From a bacterium (GTDB taxonomy: Bacteria; Elusimicrobiota; Elusimicrobia; UBA1565; UBA9628): 6,860 bases of DNA. The position numbers and the translations under genes were made by a program. The notes under the pieces are model-generated. The model was not told the DNA's origin. It saw only the letters and a program-made list of their open reading frames with translations, and made no database searches. Where the stretch lies: assembly GCA_021790955.1 (NCBI GenBank), contig JAJYFI010000085.1, forward strand, positions 1 to 6,860, read 5' to 3'. Of this stretch, positions 1 through 6,860 are shown one piece after another. Numbering within the stretch: position 1 is the first letter of the stretch; each line of letters opens with the position of its first letter.

Positions 1-963
1 GTCGCCTCGATGCTCTACCTCGACTATTCACGCCAGCCCGGCGAGTGGATCCCCAATATCCACGGCGGCAATGAGAATCTCGATGCCATCGACTTCCTCA
101 AGCGGCTCAACGAACTCTGCCACAAGGAGCATCCCGGCATCCTGACCGTGGCCGAGGAGTCGACCAGTTGGTCGGGCGTCTCGCGGCCCACCTACGTCGG
201 AGGGCTGGGCTTCGGCTACAAATGGGACATGGGCTGGATGCACGACACCCTTGTGTACATGAAAAAAGACGGCGTCCACCGCAAGTACCACCAAGATCAG
301 CTGACTTTCCGGATGCTCTATGCGTGGCACGAGAACTTCATCCTGCCCTTGTCTCATGACGAGGTGACACACGGCAAGTGTTCGCTCCTCACCCAGATGG
401 CGGGGCATGACGACTGGCAGAAGTTCGCAAACCTTCGCCTCCTTTTCGCCAACCAATGGGCACAACCGGGCAAGAAGCTGCTTTTCATGGGAGGGGAATT
501 CGCTCAGCGCGACGAATGGCGCTATGACCGCAGCCTCGATTGGCATCTCCTGCAATGGGAACCCCATCTGGGCGTGCAAAGGCTGATCGCCGATCTCAAC
601 CGTCTCTACCGCGAGACGCCGGCCTTCCACGAATTTGATGCCGAGCACTCCGGCTTCGAGTGGATCGATTGTTCGGACTACGCCGCGAGCGTGATCGCCT
701 TCCTGCGCTACGGACGAGACCGCGGCCGGCCGGTTCTGGTCGCGCTCAACGCCACTCCTGTCCCGCGCCGGGGCTACCGCTTGGGCGTCCCCCGGGCAGG
801 TTTCTGGAGAGAGCTCCTCAACAGCGACGCCCGCGAGTATTGGGGCGGCGGCATGGGCAATCTCGGTGGGCTCAAGACCCAAGCCGTGTCTTCGCACGGC
901 CGGCCCTGCTCTCTTCTGCTGACCCTGCCGCCGCTGGCCGCGGTGATCTTGACCCCGAGCTAG
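1..963 (+). CDS. glgB: 1,4-alpha-glucan branching enzyme, C-terminal part (5' end cut by window edge)
   Basis: GlgB moves alpha-1,4-glucan segments to alpha-1,6 positions and so makes the branches of glycogen in the cytoplasm. The frame is open from base 1 and ends at TAG 961-963, leaving 320 visible residues, against about 730 for the full E. coli enzyme. Visible are the second half of the GH13 barrel and the C-terminal beta domain. Seen: MLYLDYSR at the edge, EWIPN, the acid/base Glu in VAEEST (visible residue 52, bases 154-156), [17 protein letters not shown], and [12 protein letters not shown] holding the transition-state Asp (visible residue 120, bases 358-360). [19 protein letters not shown] and the C-terminal SHGRP followed by LTLPPLA also fit GlgB closely. 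In the family motif LRVDAVAS the catalytic nucleophile Asp lies two codons before the first visible one, so it is outside the window. The ATG at 10 is internal, not the start. The gene heads the visible glycogen operon, with glgA starting 11 bases downstream. Confidence 0.97.
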   Translation, partial: VASMLYLDYSRQPGEWIPNIHGGNENLDAIDFLKRLNELCHKEHPGILTVAEESTSWSGVSRPTYVGGLGFGYKWDMGWMHDTLVYMKKDGVHRKYHQDQLTFRMLYAWHENFILPLSHDEVTHGKCSLLTQMAGHDDWQKFANLRLLFANQWAQPGKKLLFMGGEFAQRDEWRYDRSLDWHLLQWEPHLGVQRLIADLNRLYRETPAFHEFDAEHSGFEWIDCSDYAASVIAFLRYGRDRGRPVLVALNATPVPRRGYRLGVPRAGFWRELLNSDAREYWGGGMGNLGGLKTQAVSSHGRPCSLLLTLPPLAAVILTPS

Positions 964-966
964 GAG
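963..966 (+). promoter_or_regulatory. Ribosome binding site of glgA overlapping the glgB stop
   Basis: GGAG begins on the last base of the glgB TAG stop and sits 8 bases before the glgA ATG at 975. This spacing is near ideal and fixes the glgA start. It implies that ribosomes finishing glgB can restart on glgA. Confidence 0.75.
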
Positions 967-974
967 CCCGAACG

Positions 975-2447
975 ATGTACGTCGTGATGGTGGCTTCCGA
1001 GTGCTCGCCGGTCGCCCAGACCGGGGGGTTGGGAGACGTCGTCTGCGGGCTGAGCCGCGAGCTCGAGATCCGGGGCAACGCGGTCGAGATCATCCTCCCC
1101 AAATACGACCGCATGCGCTATGACCGCATCTGGGGGCTGTCCAAAACCTTCGACGATCTCTGGGTGCCCTGGTACGGCGGCGCCATCCACTGCGGCGTCT
1201 GGTTCGGCTTCGTGGAGGGGCGCAAGTGCTTCTTCATCGAGCCGCACTCCAGGGACAATTTCTTCGGCAGGGGCGCCTATTACGGCATGAACGACGACGC
1301 CCTGCGTTTCGCCTTCTTCAGCAAGGCGGCTCTCGAGTTCCTGCTCAAGGCCGGGAAACGTCCCGACGTCATCCATTGCCACGACTGGCAAACGGGGCTG
1401 CTGCCGGTGCTTCTCTTCGAGATGTACAAATACCACGGCATGCCCCACCAGCGCGTCTGCTACACGATCCACAACTTCAGGCATCAGGGCGTGGCCGGCG
1501 CCGAGATCCTCCGGGCCACGGGACTCAACCGCCCCGAGTACTATCTTCATCATGACCGGCTGCAAGACAACCTCAACCGCCACGCCGTCAACTTCATGAA
1601 GGGCGGCATCGTCTATTCGAACTTCGTCACGACGGTCTCTCCCCAGCACGCGTGGGAGGCGCGCCACACCGACCAGGGGCATGGCCTTGGCCACACCCTG
1701 AGCGTCCATGCAGGAAAGTTCGACGGCGTCCTCAACGGCCTCGACTACGACGCGTGGAACCCCGAGACCGACTCCTTCATCCCCCATCGCTACAACGCGG
1801 ATACCGTCCAGGACAAGTACCGCGACAAGGAGGCCCTGCGGCACAGGCTTTGGCTGCGCCAGGACTTCAAGCCCGTCATCGCCTACGTCGGCCGCTTGGA
1901 CAACCAGAAGGGCCTCCCTCTCATCCGCCACGCGCTCTTCTACGCCCTCCAGCACGGGGCGCAGTTCGTGCTTCTGGGATCGAGCTCGACGCGCGAGATC
2001 GGCGAGCAATTCTGGCAACTCAAGCGCCGCTTCAACGACCACCCGGACTGCCATCTGGAGCTGGGCTTCAACGGCGAGCTCTCCCACCTCGTCTACGCGG
2101 GGGCGGATCTCCTCGTCATGCCGAGCCTCTACGAGCCCTGCGGCTTGGCGCAGATGATCGCGCTCAAATACGGCACGGTGCCCGTCGTGCGGGCGATCGG
2201 AGGGCTCTGCGACACCGTGTTCGACGCCCACTATTCCAACAAGCCGCTCGCGGAGAGAACCGGCTTCGTCTTCCACCAAGCCGACGCCAGGGCCGTCGAG
2301 TCGGCGCTGCACCGGGCCGTCGGCCTGTGGCATTCCTACCCGACGGAGTTCCGCAAGCTCATGCTCAACGGCATGCGCCGGGATCATTCCTGGAACGCCG
2401 CTGGGAGGAAATACCTGGAACTCTATGATTACATCCGCCACAAATAA
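975..2447 (+). CDS. glgA: Glycogen synthase, ADP-glucose type (GT5), GlgA2 / starch synthase III-IV-like
   Basis: GlgA transfers glucose from ADP-glucose to the non-reducing end of alpha-1,4-glucan. At 490 residues it has the full bacterial GlgA length. The start is set by GGAG 8 bases upstream and by the family-typical N-terminus MYVVMVASE. The GT5 N-terminal domain covers roughly residues 1-245 (GGLGDVV 17-23, HCHDWQTG 134-141, YTIHN 163-167). The GT-B C-terminal domain follows, with GRLDNQKG 306-313 (Arg307 and Lys312 at the expected phosphate-binding places) and YEPCGLAQM 386-394 with the conserved Glu387. The segments LSRELEIRGN, FFIEPHS, GLGHTL and the ending YDYIRHK resemble cyanobacterial GlgA2 and plant starch synthase III/IV rather than E. 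coli GlgA; this clade call is from memory, not from a tree. The KxGGL motif of the N-terminus reads QTGGL, so Gln15 replaces the usual Lys. The RxTGGL segment reads RAIGGL, close to the RAVGGL I associate with this clade. The 3' end overlaps the GH57 gene by 23 bases. Confidence 0.97.
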   Translation: MYVVMVASECSPVAQTGGLGDVVCGLSRELEIRGNAVEIILPKYDRMRYDRIWGLSKTFDDLWVPWYGGAIHCGVWFGFVEGRKCFFIEPHSRDNFFGRGAYYGMNDDALRFAFFSKAALEFLLKAGKRPDVIHCHDWQTGLLPVLLFEMYKYHGMPHQRVCYTIHNFRHQGVAGAEILRATGLNRPEYYLHHDRLQDNLNRHAVNFMKGGIVYSNFVTTVSPQHAWEARHTDQGHGLGHTLSVHAGKFDGVLNGLDYDAWNPETDSFIPHRYNADTVQDKYRDKEALRHRLWLRQDFKPVIAYVGRLDNQKGLPLIRHALFYALQHGAQFVLLGSSSTREIGEQFWQLKRRFNDHPDCHLELGFNGELSHLVYAGADLLVMPSLYEPCGLAQMIALKYGTVPVVRAIGGLCDTVFDAHYSNKPLAERTGFVFHQADARAVESALHRAVGLWHSYPTEFRKLMLNGMRRDHSWNAAGRKYLELYDYIRHK

Positions 2448-3894
2448 AGAAGAGCTTCCGCCCATCTGCGGTTTGGAAAGGCAGGTCGAAGGCGCCCTGC
2501 GCGAAAGCGCCGGGCGCACGGTCTTCCTCGAGGAGAGCGGCGTCGATTTCGGCCGCATAAGAAGCGCCTGCGCCGTCGCGCTGCACATGCACCAACCCCT
2601 GATCCCGGCCGGCGGCGGCGATCTGCGGACCGCGGCGATCGTCAGCAATTTGAAATACATGCTGGACAACCCCGGCATCGGCGACAACCACAACGCCCCC
2701 GTTTTCATCCAGTGCTACAAGCGCATGGGCGATTTCATCGCGCGGCTGCTCGACGAGGGAAAACAGCCGCGCGCGATGCTGGAATACTCCGGGACCCTTC
2801 TCCACGGCATGCGCCAGATGGGCCTCAACGACGTGTTCGACAGCCTCAAGAAGGCGACCTGCGACCCGGGCTACCGGCGGGCGGTGGAGTGGCTGGGCTG
2901 CCCCTGGGGCCACGCGGTCGCCCCATCGACGCCCGTGCTGGACTATCGCCTTCACGTGAAGGCCTGGCAGCAGCACTTCGCCGCTATTTTCGGCATGGAG
3001 GCGCTTCAACGCGTGCGGGGGTTTTCGCCCTCGGAAATGGCGCTGCCCAATCACCCGGAGGTCGCCTACGAGTTCGTCAAAACGCTCAAGGATTGCGGCT
3101 TTCAATGGGTCTTGGTCCAGGAGCACACGGTCGAGCGCCCGGAGAACGGGCACGGGCCGCGGCACAAGCATCTTCCCCACCGCCTGATCTGCCGCGACTC
3201 CCGGGGCGAAAGCGCCTCGATCGTCGCGGTGATCAAGACCCAGGGCAGCGACACGAAGCTCGTCGGCCAGATGCAGCCTTACTATGAAGCCAAAGGCCTC
3301 CGGCGCCTGGAACTAGCGGGGAAAATGGTGCCGCCGCTTGTGACTCAGATCGCCGACGGCGAGAACGGCGGCGTGATGATGAACGAGTTCCCGCCGAAAT
3401 ATTTCGAGGTCGTCCGGGAGGCCTCGGGCTCCGAGACGCCGCTCATGAACGTGACCGAGTACCTGGAGCATCTCTTCGCCGCCGGGGTCCGGGAAGAGGA
3501 TCTCCCCGTCCTTCAGCCGCTCATGCAGAAGCGCATATGGGAGCGCCTCCGTCCCGGAGAGGGCCCGGAAAAACTCGAAAGCGTCCTCAAGCAGCTCCGT
3601 CAAGAGGATTCGCGCTTTCACATGGAGGGAGGCAGCTGGACCAACAACATTTCGTGGGTCCGCGGCTACGAGAACATGCTGGGCCCCATGGAGAAGGCCA
3701 GCTCCCTTTTCTATGAGAAGGCGGTCAAGACGAAAATCTCAAGCTCGGAGCCCCGCTACCGCAACGCTCTTGTCCACCTGCTGACCTGCCAGACGAGTTG
3801 CTACCGCTATTGGGGCCAGGGCGCATGGGTCGACTACGGCCGCGAGATCTGCCGCCGCGCCATGGAGATACTCCAGCATGATTTCCAGACATAA
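2425..3894 (+). CDS. Glycoside hydrolase family 57 protein of the glycogen operon
   Basis: This 489-residue protein is related to GH57, a family of amylases, 4-alpha-glucanotransferases and branching enzymes. Seen: the first GH57 motif as HMHQP (residues 54-58); GFSPSEMALPNHP (199-211), whose Glu204 is the candidate nucleophile; QIADGENGG (308-316), whose Asp311 is the candidate acid/base; and C-terminal helical segments SWTNNISWVRGYEN (404-417) and SCYRYWGQGAW (458-468). The catalytic roles are inferred by analogy with GH57 motifs 3 and 4. From memory it matches a cyanobacterial GH57 protein almost end to end, including CDPGYRRAVEWLG, HAVAPSTP and IKTQGSDTKLV. The ATG at 2425 is chosen because the homologues begin shortly before LPPICGLE, and no better start exists nearby. 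It lies inside glgA, and GGGAGG (2403-2408) stands 16 bases upstream, which is long, so translational coupling is likely. There is no signal peptide, so it acts in the cytoplasm. It probably processes glycogen or malto-oligosaccharides; the exact reaction is unknown. Confidence 0.9.
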   Translation: MITSATNKEELPPICGLERQVEGALRESAGRTVFLEESGVDFGRIRSACAVALHMHQPLIPAGGGDLRTAAIVSNLKYMLDNPGIGDNHNAPVFIQCYKRMGDFIARLLDEGKQPRAMLEYSGTLLHGMRQMGLNDVFDSLKKATCDPGYRRAVEWLGCPWGHAVAPSTPVLDYRLHVKAWQQHFAAIFGMEALQRVRGFSPSEMALPNHPEVAYEFVKTLKDCGFQWVLVQEHTVERPENGHGPRHKHLPHRLICRDSRGESASIVAVIKTQGSDTKLVGQMQPYYEAKGLRRLELAGKMVPPLVTQIADGENGGVMMNEFPPKYFEVVREASGSETPLMNVTEYLEHLFAAGVREEDLPVLQPLMQKRIWERLRPGEGPEKLESVLKQLRQEDSRFHMEGGSWTNNISWVRGYENMLGPMEKASSLFYEKAVKTKISSSEPRYRNALVHLLTCQTSCYRYWGQGAWVDYGREICRRAMEILQHDFQT

Positions 3895-3899
3895 AGGAG
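3893..3899 (+). promoter_or_regulatory. Ribosome binding site of the small gene, overlapping the GH57 stop
   Basis: AAAGGAG starts within the GH57 TAA stop (3892-3894) and lies 6 bases before the ATG at 3906. It is the strongest Shine-Dalgarno match in the window. An earlier ATG at 3901 is followed after one codon by TGA (3907-3909), so it cannot be the start of the gene. Confidence 0.8.
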
Positions 3900-3905
3900 A
3901 ATGAA

Positions 3906-4154
3906 ATGACGATTCCGAAAAAACTCGACGACGCCGCTTCGCGACTCACGGCGGCCTCCTGGCGCATCGACGAGGTCAGGAGAAAGAAATCCGCCTCGCT
4001 CCAAAGCCACGAAGAGTGGCTCAACGCCCTCACCGAGTTCGCCCAGGCCCTGGCCGATCTCCACAGCGCCAACAACGAATCGATCCACGAGAAACTCCAT
4101 GAGCTGGCGGGAAGGGCCGGCTTGGGCCGCTTCCGCCCGGCCGCCAAGCCTTAA
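3906..4154 (+). CDS. Small hypothetical protein (82 aa), last gene of the glycogen operon
   Basis: I do not recognise this 82-residue protein. It has a consensus Shine-Dalgarno 6 bases upstream and follows the GH57 stop by 11 bases, which supports a real, coupled gene. The sequence is hydrophilic and looks mainly helical: residues 7-27 are rich in Ala, Arg and Glu, residues 33-53 (SHEEWLNALTEFAQALADLH) form a plausible amphipathic helix, and a third helix may run through SIHEKLHELAGRAG. The tail GRFRPAAKP is basic and probably disordered. There is no signal peptide, membrane segment, cysteine or visible catalytic motif. A helical bundle that binds a protein or the polymer is possible but is only inference from composition and place. 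Its last 125 bases are also covered by the end of the CapA-like gene on the other strand. Confidence 0.7.
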   Translation: MTIPKKLDDAASRLTAASWRIDEVRRKKSASLQSHEEWLNALTEFAQALADLHSANNESIHEKLHELAGRAGLGRFRPAAKP

Positions 4155-5241
4155 GCGTGCCGTCCTCGGCCTTCGCGAACCGCGTCCCGAAAGGCTCGCT
4201 CGCGCGCTCAAGCGTTCGCGCGAGCCACGCGGCGTCCTCGCCCCGCGCCTTTTCAACTCGGAACCGTTTCACTCGTGTCGGCACGAGCTCCATCTTAAGA
4301 AGCATCCCCGAGCCCGGATCGAAGCTCGGGAAATACATGAAGCCGAGCTCGCCGCGGAAGGCCTCGTAGCCCACGATGCCCTCGTAATCGTCGATGAAAT
4401 CGCCGCAGCCGTAAAAGATCGGCTTCCCCTCGAAAATTTCGATGCCTCTCGGATGGTGCGAGGAATGGCCGTAGACCGCGTCCACGGCGCCCTCCCCGAT
4501 GAGAGAGCGCGCGAAGTCCGAGTGCTCCCGCGGGATCTCGTAACCCCAATTGCTTCCCCAATGAATCGATAAAACGACAATGTCCCGGGGCCTCCGGAAT
4601 TGCCGGATGTGCCGGGCGACGCTCCGGCGCTGGCGGCGACCGAAGCCGTCCAGCAGCCAAAGCCCGGCCCGGCCTTCGGCCGCGGCCCAACTCTCGGGAA
4701 CGCCGCTTGACGACGAAGCGAGGGCGAAGACAAGCACGCGGCCCTGCCCGGGCAGCGGGATCACGGCGGGCGCCCGCGCCCTCTCTTCATCCCCCCCCGC
4801 GCCGGCCGTCCGGATACCGGCGGCGGCGAGCGTCATGACCGTCTCCGCGAGACCCGCCGGCCCGAAATCGAGCGCGTGGTTGTTGGCGAGCGCGCAGCAG
4901 TCGATCCCCGCGGCCGCCAGGCAGCCGACGTTTTGCGGATGCATCCGATAAAGGACCTCCTTGGGCTGCCTGTCCCGGCTGACGGTCACGGCGGCCTCAA
5001 GGTTAACAATCCTTGCATCCAGCCGCCGGCAGGACAGTTCCGCAAGAGCGTCTCCCCAGATATAGTCGAAGCCGACGGGCATCGCGATCGGACCGCTTCG
5101 CGACTCGGCGAGCCGGACGTAGTCGAGCGCGCTGCCGATCGAGGGCTCGGCAAGCGTCGGGTCGCCGGGGTGAGGCAGGATTTGGTCGACGCCTCGTCCG
5201 GGCATGACGTCCCCGCACAAAAAGAGCGTCACGGAGATCAT
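4030..5241 (-). CDS. CapA-family (PGA_cap) metallophosphatase-like protein
   Basis: The 403-residue product belongs to the CapA family, named for poly-gamma-glutamate capsule synthesis, which has a calcineurin-like metallophosphatase fold. Motifs in order: CGDVMPGRG (9-17, Asp11), NLEAAVT (80-86), ALANNHALDFG (117-127), SIHWGSNWGY (225-234), YGHSSHHPRG (257-266) and YGCGDFIDDYEG (277-288). These are the expected metal-site positions and all are intact. The ATG at 5241 is chosen because the domain starts at once (ISVTLFLCGDVM) and pncB ends 11 bases earlier. No clear Shine-Dalgarno is visible, so coupling to pncB is likely. There is no signal peptide or membrane anchor, unlike many capsule-linked CapA proteins, and no capB, capC or pgsE neighbour. 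A role in poly-gamma-glutamate synthesis is therefore not supported here, and cytoplasmic phosphoesterase or hydrolase activity is possible. The family-like part seems to end near DGTLKAW (360-366). The last ~40 residues are low-complexity and lie antisense to the small plus-strand gene, so they look like a read-through extension. Confidence 0.9.
   Translation of the reverse strand: MISVTLFLCGDVMPGRGVDQILPHPGDPTLAEPSIGSALDYVRLAESRSGPIAMPVGFDYIWGDALAELSCRRLDARIVNLEAAVTVSRDRQPKEVLYRMHPQNVGCLAAAGIDCCALANNHALDFGPAGLAETVMTLAAAGIRTAGAGGDEERARAPAVIPLPGQGRVLVFALASSSSGVPESWAAAEGRAGLWLLDGFGRRQRRSVARHIRQFRRPRDIVVLSIHWGSNWGYEIPREHSDFARSLIGEGAVDAVYGHSSHHPRGIEIFEGKPIFYGCGDFIDDYEGIVGYEAFRGELGFMYFPSFDPGSGMLLKMELVPTRVKRFRVEKARGEDAAWLARTLERASEPFGTRFAKAEDGTLKAWRPGGSGPSRPFPPAHGVSRGSIRCWRCGDRPGPGRTR
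4119..4150. other. GC-rich stem-loop at the end of the plus-strand operon
   Basis: GGCTTGG (4119-4125) pairs with CCAAGCC (4144-4150), then GCCG (4126-4129) with CGGC (4138-4141), leaving a 2-base bulge and an 8-base loop. It ends one base before the small gene's stop codon. There is only TT after it on the plus strand, so it is not a proper intrinsic terminator. It lies between the two converging transcription units and could slow or stabilise 3' ends, but in DNA this GC-rich it may be chance. Confidence 0.25.
4199..4224. other. Inverted repeat inside the end of the CapA-like gene
   Basis: CTCGCGCG (4199-4206) and CGCGCGAG (4217-4224) form a perfect 8-bp stem with a 10-base loop, 45 bases beyond the stop of the small plus-strand gene. 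No T-run follows on either strand. It lies in coding sequence of the CapA-like gene. It may be a weak end signal for plus-strand transcripts or chance. Confidence 0.2.
4791..4798 (-). repeat. Tract of 8 G within the CapA-like gene
   Basis: On the coding (minus) strand eight consecutive G cover the codons of Ala148, Gly149, Gly150 and Asp151 in TAGAGGDEE. The in-frame product continues normally on both sides, so the gene is ON with 8 G. Tracts of this kind can slip in replication and switch a gene off, and they are also common places for sequencing errors. Confidence 0.8.
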
Positions 5242-5252
5242 CTCGGCGCCGT

Positions 5253-6860
<1,608 letters not shown>

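Noticed and set aside
28..897. Open frame on the minus strand opposite glgB (about 289 codons).
   Set aside because: The plus strand encodes unmistakable GlgB. The antisense product has no recognisable domain and no Shine-Dalgarno.
660..974. In-frame extension of glgA upstream of 975 into glgB.
   Set aside because: The extension is an Arg/Pro-rich out-of-frame reading of glgB. GlgA proteins begin at MYVVMVASE, and the ribosome binding site lies just before 975.
960..2708. Very long open frame on the minus strand (about 580 codons) opposite glgA and the start of the GH57 gene.
   Set aside because: It mirrors the codon pattern of the real high-GC genes on the plus strand, is rich in Val, Glu, Ala and Asp without any family motif, and crosses a gene boundary. 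It is a shadow.
4119..4224. Two hairpins as intrinsic terminators between the convergent operons.
   Set aside because: Neither is followed by a run of T on either strand, so they are listed only as weak structural features.
3834..4256. Open frames on the minus strand across the end of the GH57 gene and the small gene (140 codons each, around 3725-4256).
   Set aside because: They are antisense to better supported genes, have low-complexity composition and no family motif.

Overview
The window is a GC-rich, tightly packed bacterial segment with no RNA gene, insertion sequence or CRISPR array that I can see. Two gene blocks converge near position 4100. The plus-strand block (1-4154) is a glycogen operon: the 3' part of glgB (branching enzyme), a complete glgA (ADP-glucose glycogen synthase), a complete GH57-family glycoside hydrolase and a small hypothetical gene. 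The minus-strand block (6860-4030) is, in transcription order, the end of a modA-like reading frame, pncB (nicotinate phosphoribosyltransferase) and a CapA-family metallophosphatase-like gene.

The plus-strand genes are joined head to tail. There are 11 bases between glgB and glgA, a 23-base overlap between glgA and the GH57 gene, and 11 bases between the GH57 gene and the small gene. Shine-Dalgarno sequences overlap two of the preceding stop codons. This points to one transcript and translational coupling. GlgA extends alpha-1,4-glucan from ADP-glucose and GlgB adds alpha-1,6 branches. The GH57 protein probably remodels or trims the same polymer, but its reaction cannot be read from sequence. 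GlgA is of the type that resembles cyanobacterial GlgA2 and plant starch synthases III/IV, ending in a YDYIRHK-like tail. From memory, the GH57 protein also resembles a cyanobacterial GH57 protein. Despite this I see no sign that the host is a cyanobacterium. The host is more likely a high-GC environmental bacterium of uncertain phylum that carries the cyanobacterial-type versions of these genes.

The minus-strand block encodes NAD salvage (PncB), then 11 bases later a soluble CapA-like protein with no signal peptide. Upstream, the pncB reading frame stays open to the window edge and encodes a clear ModA (molybdate-binding protein) C-terminal region, with no stop before the pncB start.

The features most worth checking are the in-frame ModA-PncB junction, a Gln in place of the Lys of the KxGGL motif in GlgA, a tract of 8 G inside the CapA-like gene, and the 125-base tail-to-tail overlap between the CapA-like gene and the small gene.
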